Assembly: GCF_963422355.1 (NCBI RefSeq)
Contig: NC_085094.1
Span: 4,654,200-4,718,199, forward strand
Reading direction: 5' to 3'
Length of the DNA stretch: 64,000 nt
Source: Corticium candelabrum
Taxonomy: Eukaryota; Porifera; Homoscleromorpha; Homosclerophorida; Plakinidae
Made by a program: the position numbers and the translations under genes. Below are positions 53,519 through 64,000 of the stretch, piece after piece. Under the pieces are notes generated by a model. That model made no database searches, was not told the origin of the DNA, and saw only the letters and a program-made list of their open reading frames with translations. Positions within the stretch are counted from its first letter, which is position 1; each line of letters opens with the position of its first letter.

Positions 53519-56500
53519 TTAATTCTCGACGTCTTGGGCATAACCATACCTACACCCCTCGCATTCTGGCACCAAAATGAGTTTATTTACGCCAAATCTT
53601 TTCAGCACAAAAGGATTAGACAGAGTTATGTAATTAACTGTACCTTCTTCGCCACCAAACTGGCTTCTCAGTTGCTCTAAAACTTCAGGATTTTCACGTT
53701 GCATCTGCTCAGCCATCTGACGACCACTACACGCAAAATGCATCAAATGTTAATCACAACAAACACACAAGGACTGAACTTGTAAACACTTACACAGAAA
53801 ACAGCGCATCCATTGATGGTGCCTGACCTCCTTCTCCACCACCAGCAGATGCTGAAGCACCAGGCGGATTAGTAAAAAAGCTCGATGCCCTGCAAAACAT
53901 ACCAACATGTACTCAAACATGCTAAATAGTAAACAATTGCTCCTATTATTAATATCTTCAGTCAAGTTACTATTAGAAATGACAGCTAAGTATTATTGAT
54001 GTTAGATTTGTAAAAGCACATTTGTAAGATACAAAAAGAATGATGTTGCTACTGCCAGACCAACTTGGACATAAAATCTGGACCAACCAAACAACCAAAA
54101 TAAGAGAGCAATATTCATGTGACTTTTTGACCATGTGCAGTTTTCACTGCATACAAATGTGAGATAACAAAATGGACACTAACATGCACTGTTAACATTT
54201 GTGGAGTCATTGATATGTAGTCGTAGGACGTATATACTACCAAGTCATTTTACAGCAAGCACTGCGCATGCACATATCTAATTTGATTTTGGTCAAGCTC
54301 AAAACTAGACCGAAGAATCCAAGCATCAAGAAATTTAATTGGTCCGGACTAATGAAACATTTTAACATGGATTCTGAATTTGAATCATTCAGAATCCATG
54401 TCAAGATGTTTCATTATCAGCTGTTTCCATAGCCAAACCTTTTTCGGCTTGTTCTCCTGGTAAACCGTTTCATGCAAATGCTTTCAAAAACTGCTGTAAA
54501 GTTAAACAGGTAACATAGCTGCCAACTGTCTCGGGATTCCCTGGATTGTCCCGGGATTTGGCCTTCCATCCTGGCGTCCCAATCAGGACACAAAATGTCT
54601 CGAGATTTCCTTGAACAGAGTAAGACGACTACAACCGAGAGAGTTGATAGCAAAGTCAAAGTCATACACATGTTCCGTCCTGATTCTAATGATCTTTTAA
54701 GTCATTTTCGAGCCTGTGGCCTAGTGGTCTCGGTTATCTACACCACATGCACAGTAAGTGCAAATATCAATGAGAACTGCGAGGCTGTGCCTTCTGCAAG
54801 TGCGTCACGAATCAATGTCGGAAGCTGGTAGAAACAAGCTGTTAAAGACGCCGAGGCAGACTCTGAAACACTAGAAGACACTTCATACGGGGGGTGGCAG
54901 TTGGTACCTTGTGTCCCGGGAATGGAAGCTGAATCCAGGGACTTCTTGGCATCCAAGTCCGGGGGAGGGTTTCATGTCCAGAGGAACACAGTAATTTCAA
55001 CAAAGACTTTTAGTTTATGTTCTCTACATTTGATTGGCTAAGACTGACAGTAAAACGCATGTAGAGAGTTAGGAACACACATGGTTGTCCTTAATTAAAC
55101 TTACATTTGCATGAGTTGAGGATTGCTCATCACAGACTGTGCCTAGAGGGACAGCAATATACGATACAACAGTAACTAACACTAAACAAGACGTGTACAT
55201 GCATTGCATGCATTACCATGTTCATAATTGCAGGATTATTGAAAAATGATGAAAGACCACCACCCAAGCCTGGTAGGCCACCTAGATTAGCTGAGGCACC
55301 TATCACAAAGGCAATACATGTTAATAAAACAACGCAAACTTATAGCAAATTATACAGCTCTGTCAAGAAAAATGTGTCTTCATTGAAAAACACTTCCAAG
55401 TCAAACTAAATTTAGACCATTTGGCAATATCAAGATTTCAAGACAGCATTTATTATTTTTGTTGAATTAATCTAAAAGTTAGCATGTTTTATGCATAATT
55501 AAATGTCACAAAATCGCACGATTTATTCCAACAAACAAATTTCTAGGGTAGTTCACATTCACATAGTTTTGATAGTTTAAGTTATTAAAGGTCTTTTGTG
55601 TAATATAACCATTTTGCTTACACCTTTAATACAACTTTTCATCACTGGCTACAATGTTTAATTTGCTGTGGTGTTCATGTCATACTTTTAGGTAAATAAT
55701 TTATCAGCACAAAATAAATGAGAGTTCTGACTAAAATCTTGCATTTATAATGTAAGTTTTTAGTCGGACTTCTGTCGGTTTCACACTAGAACAAAGAAAA
55801 TATTACCATATTATGCTCATATTATGCTCCATGCTCAAATAGAAGACCATGAAGACTGTCAATCTCAATAAACCTTGTGCTTGTACTACTAATTGTTGGA
55901 AAAGCAACTAGACTGTAAACTAAAAAATACAACCATACAACTTGAATTGGTGTGATTGTGATCACAGAAAAATATGTATGAACAAAAATAACTTAAGAAA
56001 TTCAATAATCAGAATTTAATAAGATAAAGTGTGACAGTACAAAATCATATAAGTTGTTTGAGTGCAATAAACAACTTTCCTACAAGTTGTAATGTTCTAT
56101 ATTTATACAACTAAAAAACACAAAATAAACACATCGATAAATTCCAGAACAAACCGCTTTCATTGTTTCCTTGTGTTCCTGCAGAATTCTGTTGAGTAGC
56201 TTCAGCCTTTAGACATATCATTTAATTAAACAGTAATGAAAAGTAGCAATGGTTGAATGGGTACTTGTCGTGTTTGTGCTGTGAGCCTAAGCTTTACAGC
56301 TCCAAGAGATGCCTTATGACTCTCATTTTCAGGATCAAACTTCAAAGCCTTTACAGAAACAACATCACACATGTATAATCCATGCATGCTTGCATATATG
56401 GCATGTGGGCATGCTAGCTTGTACCTAAGCCTTCTTCACACACATGATTTACCATGTGCAATGGCCATCTTAACGTGATACACACACGTGCAAAGACCTA

Positions 56501-56557
56501 GGCAGGAGACTATAGGCATGCCAGCAGACAAACAAGCATGAAAACACAACACACACA

Positions 56558-56637
<80 letters not shown>

Positions 56638-56810
56638 GACCAATTATTATAGGGTCCAATCACCTTCTCATAAGCTTCATTTGCTTCCTCTAGTTTACCC
56701 ATTTGCAATTGTGCATAGCTACATAACAAAATATCGTAACATAATTAACTATAAATCCAATAAGCATCTAAATCATTAGCTAAACCTAACTGTGGTGTGC
56801 ATGTGTACCA

Positions 56811-56852
<42 letters not shown>

Positions 56853-59521
56853 ATGTGTGTGCATGTGAGTGTGTGACACACGCATGCACACGTGCATGTG
56901 TGTGTGTGTGCATGTGTGTGTGTGTGAACATGTGTGAACATCTCATCATTGTGCCATAAATTTCTTCACAGAAAGTTGCTGGCACACTATATTACCATCA
57001 AAACATCCATATGCTGTCACAGTCATCAGTAAACATTTATCATCCAATTATAACACTCCAAACTTGAAAAAGCATCATTAAGTATCCTGAATTTTATAGC
57101 AATTGCATCTCATTTTGTATATCCTCCATTGTCCTTACATATTTCAATATTCCTTCAATTCCTCTATTTCATGACAGTATCGTTTCTTTCTTTGTTCCTT
57201 ACACAATCAGAGTTACGCTCATGCCACATACGGGTACTAAGCACGCCCACGCAGGTAATTTCAATGCTATATGTCTTCATTACAATAAACTTCTGCAGTA
57301 AACGGTTGCAAAGGGTTGTGTCATGAAGTGACAGCTTTCATCTGAGATTGTTGATTTTGATGAGAGTTCTCGTCTAATTAATGCTGCACACTTGCACACA
57401 TTTTGCATAAAATCACATTATTGGCGGTTTCTAGTTCACGACGTTATAGTCATACCCTAAACGTCCATATGCTTTGCTGTATTCTGGGTCAAGATCAATA
57501 GCTTTTTCACAATCCACAATGGCTTTCTCATACTGTTGCATCTTCAGGTACGCTACAGCTCTGCAAAACAAGCACTGTTGAAGTACTAATTTAACTGAAA
57601 GAAAATACACAAATCTTAAACAACATTCCCAGATGGACACTGGATTACGTATTTCAGCCTGCTTCTTCTGTCTCTCACAGTGGCACAACTACCCTTATGC
57701 CTGGTTCACAATATGATGCTGATGCTAATGTTGACGCTGATGCTGATGTTGGCGCTGACACTGATGCTAAGATAGAAATGAATCCTACTCCAGTGTCAGC
57801 GTCTGCGTCAGCATCAATATCAAAGGATGCCACCTCCATCGAGGCGGTCTCTTTGAAGTTTGACACTCAGCTGGAGAGTCGGCATCATATTGTGAGCCAG
57901 GCTTTACATTGCAATTAATTTCTCAATTTCATGAAGTCAAAATGAGTTATCATAATTCCCATACAAATAAGAAAACTCTAGAGAAACCTCAAGATACTGT
58001 ACTTTTCCATGTGTCTCAGAACTATTGCTTGACTTACATAATCTACCACGATTATATTAAACAATTAAATCAGCAAACGCCATTCCAGGTTTTCTTGTTC
58101 AGTGCTGCAAAACAACTTTGTGTTCATGCAACTGCATCACTAGACACTACAAATTGTGTCTAGTCTCAAACTGTGACATTTACATCTACCAACCTGTTGC
58201 AAGCATAAATTGGATTCTTTGGATCAATTTCGATTGCTCCATTGTAGCATTGTAAGGCCGATTCAAACTTGTTGCTTTTGATAAACTCATTCCCTAAACA
58301 GCAAGCAATAATGAAAACAAGTTATGGCCATTTTCCAGTTCATGTCGATCTACCCTCGTTCTTCAATGCTTCAGCTCGCTGTTTGTCTTCTTCAGAGAGA
58401 ACCCCTGGCTCCTACAACAAAAGCCTGATAACTGATAACATTTCTACAAATCTTTATTGACAGAATATACCATAGACTTTTCTGCTGCCTCTAGATCACC
58501 TACACAAGCTCTTGAGAAAATGTCCTAACAAAGTAAGATACAATATACAATAATTGCCTAACTTGAATTGCACTGCAGTAGCAACTAATCTAGATATTAA
58601 GAAGTATTTAGTGTACCGTTTCCTAGACCATTACGACACCCATGTGCATTAATATATGCAGTTTCACACAAACTGTAATACTTTATCCCAAATTTCTGAC
58701 CTCCTATAAATTGCACAAATGGTCTGCGTCTGCACATGTGTGAGGGCCCCCCCCCCCCGTGTGTCCTAACGTCATGAAAGCTAACCATGAGATTTCTTCC
58801 TACTCGCATCTTCTCCAGCCCACCTCGATCACTAAGATTCAACTCGTAGCACTGAGCCAAGCAATCCACAGCAACTAAACAATTCAATGATTACTAGACA
58901 TTCATCTTTGTTGGTAAAAATTATGACTCGTGGTGTTTCTCGCTGAGTATAAAACATGCACTAAACTAAAATGTCCAATAATTCATGCTATAAGAACAAA
59001 TCAATACATAATAAATGAATACATTTCCAAATACGAGAACACAATATTTGGCATCAAATGGCAAGTAGTAATGCTCATCACAACTACTATAACCATTAAG
59101 AGCCATCGGTAATTATCGTATGTTTATCCACATATCAAAACAAAAAACACTGCTTACCAGTAGAAACCCTTTTTGTCCTTAATTAAGTTAATTAACATGA
59201 GTGCAAGTAGATACAGTGGTAACAGAACAGACACACAGACAGACAGACAGATAATATATTCTCATACAGATTCTACTTGTACATATGCTAAGATTTTTTA
59301 AATACAAATCAGTCTTTGCAAACAACAAAGTCATTAACTTATTGGGCTTGACTTTGAATGTCAAAATCAAATAATCTATCTAAATCACCAGACAGACAGG
59401 CCTTGTGGCCTTGGAGTAGATAAAGATGAAAGTAGATTGGACATCACTGAACAATTGTAGAGGTTTGCAGTAGCCAACCATCATGTACTTTAAACTGTGA
59501 TTTCCTGGGTATCAAATATCT

Positions 59522-59552
<31 letters not shown>

Positions 59553-59794
59553 TTCAAGACCAAGTGGCAATCAATAATTTCAGTGACACTACAACGATGT
59601 AATGCAAAAGTCATCTTGGACAAACTTATTAGCATAGTGAGATTAGATTGTCGAAACATAGTGTACTCAGTGCAATTTTGAAAGCTTCAGAATCATAATG
59701 GTCCTGTAGTGTTGCTGCAGCATGTGGACGTTTCTCTGTTAATTAAGTTGCTAATGATGTAAATGTTTGATTTAAACGGAAAATATATGTATTG

Positions 59795-59829
<35 letters not shown>

Positions 59830-60713
59830 GAGACAGACAGAAGTTTGCATTAAAGCCTGGCGAGTTTCGTCTAGCAACACGTTTGAGGTTGGGTTGTGAA
59901 ATGTCCCTTGGATCAGTGATTTCCACTTGTGATTGTGGGAAAGATGCTGATGGGGTGAATACCATTTTTCTGACTTGCAAAACTGGAGGTGGGCCTAAAT
60001 GGACTCATGAAACACTATCAAGCATATGGAGCAACTGTTTTACAGCAACTAAATAGGACACATCAGCAAGAACCAAGGAATCAATATATTAATACTAATG
60101 ACAGACCCGATATCATTGCATTTGATGCACAATCTGGGTGTGACATTGAACTTGACATTTCAGTGGCTCACCCATGGGCCAAACATATTATTTCTCAGGC
60201 AGCTTTGGAAGATGGCGCAGCCGCAGCCAAACGAGAAGCCGTGAATCACAGAAATATGCTGGTGAGCTGGACATGTGGGGCAACTCTTCTAACTGTATTG
60301 CCCTAGTTTTTGAACAGTTTGGAAGATGGGAACATGATGCTCTTCAGTTCCTTAATCGACTGTCCATTCTGTCAACAGATGAAGATGGAAGAAAGAACAG
60401 CAGAGAGTTCAAGACATACTGGTGTCGCTGTTTGTCTGGAGCATTACAAAGATGGAATGCTAATGTGATTAGTAAAAAATTAGGAAGAGCAAGACAGTTT
60501 AAAAACTCTTCGAACGTTGATGAAGCTTTTGTTAATTACAAGAAGTTGGGTTTTGTTGTGTGGCCCATTGTGGGCTTTTGGACTGGTGTTTGGACAATTA
60601 GACTGTAATAGTGCTGATGTATGAAAATATATGTATTGACAGAGAGACAGACAGAGAGACAGACGGACGGACAGACAGAGAGACAGACGGACGGACAGAC
60701 GGACGGACAGACG

Positions 60714-60752
<39 letters not shown>

Positions 60753-61078
60753 GAAAGGCTGAGCATGCCTCAGCTGCGTCTGCGCGCACAGAGGCATACT
60801 TGCAGGCACCATGCAACATACAAAAAACCAACTACTAGTGTGAATCCACCATGATCCTCAGAGCAGCACGCGTTACTATCACCTTAACCGTGTCCAAGAC
60901 CAAGAACGGACGCAAACTCAAGACAGCAACCTTCTAGATCTCTAACCATTTCTACTAGGAAGATATAATACACACCTTCTACACTCTCTTCCATATCACT
61001 GGATATCGTTCCATCCTTCACTTCAGACTGAAGGTGATCGATAATAGCCAACGCTAATCGTTTTCTCGTCTCTCCCAT
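53519..61078 (-). CDS. SGTA: Small glutamine-rich TPR protein alpha (SGTA) co-chaperone
   Basis: Thirteen exons: 61078-60976, 58874-58786, 58524-58471, 58411-58354, 58293-58194, 57560-57456, 56718-56664, 56348-56265, 56206-56155, 55299-55217, 55142-55105, 53889-53794, 53726-53519. All phases agree. The N-terminal dimerisation helix region starts MGETRKRLALAIIDHLQSEV. Three TPRs follow: residues from EEDKQRAEALKNEGNEF with YNGAIEIDPKNPIYACNRAV; EKAIVDCEKAIDLDPEYSKA; and YEKALKFDPENESHKASLGA. Then come a Gly/Asn segment (GLSSFFNNPAIMNMAQS) and a C-terminal Gln/Met-rich stretch (RQMAEQMQRENPEVLEQL). SGTA binds Hsp70/Hsp90 via the TPRs, the BAG6/UBL4A complex via its N terminus and hydrophobic clients via its C terminus, sorting tail-anchored and mislocalised proteins in the cytosol. 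If the last exon is unspliced the protein is about 374 residues; a cryptic intron may remove its end. Confidence 0.93.
54350..54416. repeat. 67-bp imperfect hairpin in an SGTA intron
   Basis: The arms taatgaaacattttaacatg and the complement of taatgaaacatcttgacatg, both continuing gattctga, form about 28 pairs with two mismatches and a 10-base loop. It resembles a miniature element or a pre-miRNA-like stem. Confidence 0.7.
56553..56636. repeat. (CA)n microsatellite
   Basis: About 40 CA units in the SGTA intron 56349-56663. A GT/GC-AT compound tract lies in the next intron at 56812-56930. Confidence 0.97.
57699..57902. mobile_element. 204-bp MITE with 21-bp inverted termini and internal GATGCT repeats
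   Basis: The left end GCCTGGTTCACAATATGATG and the inverse of the right end differ at one base over 21 bp. The interior is a degenerate (GATGCT)n hexamer array in both orientations, which explains the Asp/Ala- and Ser/Ala-rich shadow frames. It lies in the SGTA intron 57561-58193. Confidence 0.82.
59226..59552. repeat. (GACA)n tracts
   Basis: Short GACA arrays at 59230-59252 and 59521-59552 in SGTA intron 1. Further arrays of the same unit flank the retroelement relic at 59796-59840 and 60636-60752. Confidence 0.9.
59838..60608 (+). pseudogene. 3' end of a non-LTR retroelement with restriction-like endonuclease motifs
   Basis: The plus-strand frame shows LKPGEFRLATRLRLGCEM, a Cys/His-type knuckle (CDCGKDADG... 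FLTCKTGGGPKW), then RPDIIAFDAQSGCDIELDIS and VAHPWAKH, AALEDGAAAAKREAVNHRNM, and after a frameshift near 60300 LVFEQFGRWEHDALQFLNRL and SGALQRWNANVISKKLGR. This order (knuckle, PD...D-V/I-S...K-type nuclease, C-terminal helices) is what I know from C termini of R2-like or related retroelement proteins. An in-frame stop near 60050 and the frameshift show it is dead. It lies antisense in SGTA intron 1. Confidence 0.7.
60636..60752. repeat. (GACA/GACG)n array
   Basis: About 29 tetranucleotide units of GACA with GAGA and GACG variants, directly 3' of the retroelement relic. Confidence 0.95.
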
Positions 61079-61154
61079 CTTGTTTCAAGTTGCAGCAGCT
61101 ATCCCGTATGTGAGAGGCGGATCTGGACGACGCAATTGGTCGAACACGACACGA
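61079..61154. promoter_or_regulatory. Divergent SGTA/CLCC1 promoter region
   Basis: Only 76 bp separate the SGTA ATG (61078, minus) from the CLCC1 ATG (61155, plus). The interval includes an inverted CCAAT element (attgg near 61134) and no TATA box. The two transcripts must share or overlap their promoters and 5' UTRs. Confidence 0.65.
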
Positions 61155-62582
61155 ATGGCTCTCACGTTGACTGTGTTTACTTTCTTGGTTTTTGGATTAG
61201 CTCATGCAACTGATAAAGAGCCACATGAGCAACGGAAGAATCCAGGAGAGAGTTGGCTCGATACTGACTTCTACCCTACGTTTCACAACAAAGAAGCTAT
61301 CACGCCCGCACAGTCAGACAATTCTAAATCGGAACCGACTAAATCTCAAGCGCCATCGACGAAGGATACGAAGCAACACGAAATTTCAAAGCAATGCGTG
61401 GGCGCGGAAGGAATATACACATCCGGGTGTCCATTGCTGATGTCCCATTACCGAAGATATGTTAGTGTTTTAGTAAATATGCTGGATGAGAAACGTATCG
61501 TCGCTGGAACGGATTTTCTAATTTACTGCAATTTGGAAGAGACAAAATTTCAGTTGCTCAAAAATTTTTCTCGTGACCAACATGTTGCAATTCAAGAAGT
61601 GAATCTCGTGCTCGAGAAGATGATCACAGACGTGAGCACGACCAGTGGTGAACACGTTCCACCGACATTACTGTTTGGTTTCGATAGAATGACATTGTTG
61701 GGAATGCTGACAACAGTCGTGATCTGCATTGTGTCCATTCTACTCTCCTTTTGGTTGATTATACAAATCAGTCGTGTCCCTCTGCTACCTGTTTGGAAAT
61801 ATTTTGTTGGCTTTGTGTTTGTTGTTTTGATAGCTAGCACTGTCATCGAGTGGTTCCACCTCTATCAGACGGCAGTCGCCGAGAAGATGTCAACTCAAGC
61901 GAAAGACATTCCACCAGAGTGTACTGCAGAAGGGGCCACGGGGTGGACGACTCTTGCCAGCTGGATGAAGTCTACGTTCACTCTATCTGAGGATGCATGT
62001 CTTAAGTATTACCAAGCTGTTGCTATCGATCCAATAGTAAGATCGAACCCCACAAAAGCTCTGGTTATTTCGTTCACTCATGTCATCGTGGAGCCGATGA
62101 AGATGATATTTAGTGGACTCGGTGTTGCATTCCGAGGTCTTCTGCAGCCACTTCCTGTTCAGTGGCAACCTTTTGTCTTCATCGTTGCTATATTATTGCT
62201 TGTTTTGTTTCTCGTAATGGTTATGGGTTATTCAGTCAGCTTACCATTTTTGTTCAGTTTTGGACCAAAACAAAGGCCTCCAGCACTAACAGATGGTAAA
62301 GAAATGAAGGACATGCTTCTTCAGCTGAAGGAACAAATCACTGAGCAAAACTCACAAACTGCTCAACTACAGGAACAGAATCGAGCACTCCAAGGGCAAA
62401 TACAAAGCCTGCAGGCCATGAGACCGTTACTAGCGATTAAGGATACTGAACATCCTGCGAACAAAAATGCAGAATTGCTGACACCCGTACAAGAAAGCCA
62501 CCTGAATATTCCACCTGAGAATGATTTTGATACGAAAGCAAATGTTGTTGATTCGATTGGAGCTTCGGTGTCAGGGCAGTAA
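61155..62582 (+). CDS. CLCC1: Chloride channel CLIC-like 1 family ER membrane protein, intronless
   Basis: A single uninterrupted frame of 475 residues from ATG 61155; the frame is open further upstream but has no earlier ATG. The N terminus (MALTLTVFTFLVFGLAHATD) is a signal peptide. A variable luminal part follows, then hydrophobic segments near residues 195-215 (MLTTVVICIVSILLSFWLII), 225-245 (FVGFVFVVLIASTVIEWF) and 355-385 (FVFIVAILLLVLFLVMVMGY). The family signature lies before the last segment: DACLKYYQAVAIDPI, then NPTKALVISFTHVIVEPMK. A glutamine-rich coiled coil follows (KEQITEQNSQTAQLQEQN). CLCC1 is an ER protein implicated in anion flux, ER ion balance and lipid homeostasis. The lack of introns is unusual beside its intron-rich neighbours. 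The stop is 160 bp from that of the convergent next gene. Confidence 0.88.
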   Translation: MALTLTVFTFLVFGLAHATDKEPHEQRKNPGESWLDTDFYPTFHNKEAITPAQSDNSKSEPTKSQAPSTKDTKQHEISKQCVGAEGIYTSGCPLLMSHYRRYVSVLVNMLDEKRIVAGTDFLIYCNLEETKFQLLKNFSRDQHVAIQEVNLVLEKMITDVSTTSGEHVPPTLLFGFDRMTLLGMLTTVVICIVSILLSFWLIIQISRVPLLPVWKYFVGFVFVVLIASTVIEWFHLYQTAVAEKMSTQAKDIPPECTAEGATGWTTLASWMKSTFTLSEDACLKYYQAVAIDPIVRSNPTKALVISFTHVIVEPMKMIFSGLGVAFRGLLQPLPVQWQPFVFIVAILLLVLFLVMVMGYSVSLPFLFSFGPKQRPPALTDGKEMKDMLLQLKEQITEQNSQTAQLQEQNRALQGQIQSLQAMRPLLAIKDTEHPANKNAELLTPVQESHLNIPPENDFDTKANVVDSIGASVSGQ

Positions 62583-62741
62583 CGGTCGACTACTCTATGT
62601 TTTGTAATTGCGCTGATCTCTTGTAATTGAATATCTAGATCATGTATGTTTTATAACTGCACTTCTCTGCATTTGAGTATCTATCTAGGGATATCGTATT
62701 CGTACACGAAAACAAATGAAACGCAGTTCTATGCCAACTGG

Positions 62742-63936
62742 CTACAGCTTTGACTTTTGTGTTTGTGATTTTTCAGCAAATCTCCAACCAAGATCGGCTA
62801 TATACTGTGTCATCATGCCAACAGCTTCTGCGTTTGCAGCACTGGCTTGACCTAAACAAATGAAAATGAAGATATCAAATAAACAGATGGGCTGTTTGAT
62901 TCACATTCTTAATTCATGAAAATAAACGGTCCTGATATATATCAAAATATATTTATGTAACAGTATTTACGCACAGAGACAAACAGACAGATTGCTCTAT
63001 TTTTGACCCAAACTATACTAATAACAGTACAATATTACATAAAATGAGACTAAACAGTTGTAGTGGTTAATCGATGGAAGTGATGTGGGATGTCACATTG
63101 AAAAGGTGTCTGTAACTCTGCCAAGAAATGTGCTAATCTTACCCTAACATTACACTTCTGTAGTATGATCAAAATTGTTTGCATCATTCACCAGATATAA
63201 AATCAACTCCACTGCTGCACTCTTCAGCATCTCTTCACTTTTGTGACAGATACACAGATACAGACAGATAGATAGACAGAGTCAGTTTCACTAGGATCTA
63301 TTTAACCTACCCTATTTACAAGCGATCCATATTAGCTTACTTGATTAGTTTGAATTTAAAACTTTAAGATATTACAGTGATTGTACTTTGATGTTTACAA
63401 ACACGGGTATATGTTATTGACAGACAGACACACAGCAGACACAGGCAAATGACTAGACAGGAAGTCAATTAGAATACTTAGTGTCTTCCACTGGTATTAC
63501 GAGAGACAGTCCATTGATGCAACCTTAGACCAAATATATAAACCTACAAAAGCTGCAGATGGTTCGACAAATATTCATTTTGCCACGCTGACAACTCTGT
63601 ACAAAGACATGTGAATTTGATTTTCTAGTCATTTAGAGATTAGACTTTTAGTGACATAATCACTGAAATAACAGACGACCATGCCCAAACAGTAACATTA
63701 GCGGAGACAACAAAAGCTACACAAATTAGATTACATACTATAATGATTGAAATCAGTCTTACCTTGTGTGGCTCTCTTGTATACACCTTGGAGGATGGCT
63801 GCAGCACGAAAAAACGAAAATGTCAAATAGTACTGCCAGTCTTCTATACTATCAAAGCCCATTTGCCGGCAATAATCGCCAACATACTGTTCCTCGGTTG
63901 GAATGCCTAGTGACTCCAAATCTTCACCTGCCAAAC
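62742..63936 (-). CDS. ACAD10-type aminoglycoside-phosphotransferase-like protein, last two exons
   Basis: Two exons, 63936-63763 and 62851-62742 (stop TAG at 62744-62742), joined in phase 1. The gene continues to the right of the window. The product reads ...EQYVGDYCRQMGF, DWQYYLTFSFFRAAAILQGV, YKRATQGQASAANAEAVGMM, TQYIADLGWRFAEKSQ, ending TQKSKL. This matches the end of the aminoglycoside phosphotransferase (APH) domain of ACAD10 and ACAD11, kinases of 4-hydroxy acids. In human ACAD10 and ACAD11 an acyl-CoA dehydrogenase domain follows, but here a stop codon comes some ten residues after the APH domain. The last three residues, SKL, form a canonical peroxisomal targeting signal. It may be a stand-alone kinase; annotated as ACAD10-like only by homology. 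Confidence 0.85.
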
Positions 63937-64000
63937 CTAAAGACAAAAGTCACAGTCTTTGCTGTACACCGACTAAAGGTGTAACATATTCGATACCCAT

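Noticed and set aside
57675..57918. Asp/Ala-rich and Ser/Ala-rich frames on opposite strands
   Set aside because: Both come from the GATGCT repeat inside the inverted-end element at 57699-57902.
60611..60854. Frames of RQTD or SVCL repeats
   Set aside because: Translations of the GACA/GACG array.

Overview
The window is a piece of an animal nuclear genome. Genes are split by many short GT-AG introns, and long (GT)n tracts and small inverted-repeat elements are common. The gene content (axonemal dynein intermediate chain, transgelin, HEATR5, TFIIH p52, SGTA, CLCC1) is metazoan. An LRR-ROC-COR-Death protein and the divergence from vertebrate orthologues suggest a marine invertebrate. A sponge or other early-branching animal is my best guess, but it is not proven. 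I worked out exon boundaries by hand from splice sites, phase continuity and remembered family sequences; no search was run.

Layout, left to right. 1-3819 (+): 3' part of an unrecognised gene in which every visible intron is phase 1 and one exon segment is recently duplicated. 4586-5930 (-): decayed non-LTR reverse transcriptase. 6817-12274 (+): complete three-exon ROCO protein (LRR, ROC GTPase, COR, two Death domains). 12832-15340 (+): GTF2H4 (TFIIH p52), cut off by a run of N at 15341-15540. 15541-31355 (+): HEATR5, 23 visible exons, lacking only its extreme N terminus. 32614-43821 (-): DNAI3/WDR63, 24 exons, with one apparent frameshift. 44481-50899 (-): transgelin/calponin-like gene with a 4.8 kb first intron. 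53519-61078 (-): SGTA co-chaperone. 61155-62582 (+): intronless CLCC1, head to head with SGTA. 62742-63936 (-): the last two exons of an ACAD10-type aminoglycoside-phosphotransferase-like protein.

Introns and spacers are full of short non-autonomous elements: at least ten with clear terminal inverted repeats, two tRNA-derived SINE copies, a family of short CAGACC hairpins, a perfect 87-bp foldback beside a splice acceptor, and a restriction-endonuclease-type LINE relic. The genes are mostly unrelated housekeeping, ciliary or cytoskeletal loci, with no operon-like pathway. The one clear functional pairing is the SGTA/CLCC1 divergent promoter (both ER/protein quality-control related). The most interesting regulatory signal is an X-box-like palindrome just upstream of the ciliary gene DNAI3. 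The most interesting protein is the ROCO/tandem-Death fusion, a plausible innate-immunity or cell-death signalling molecule.
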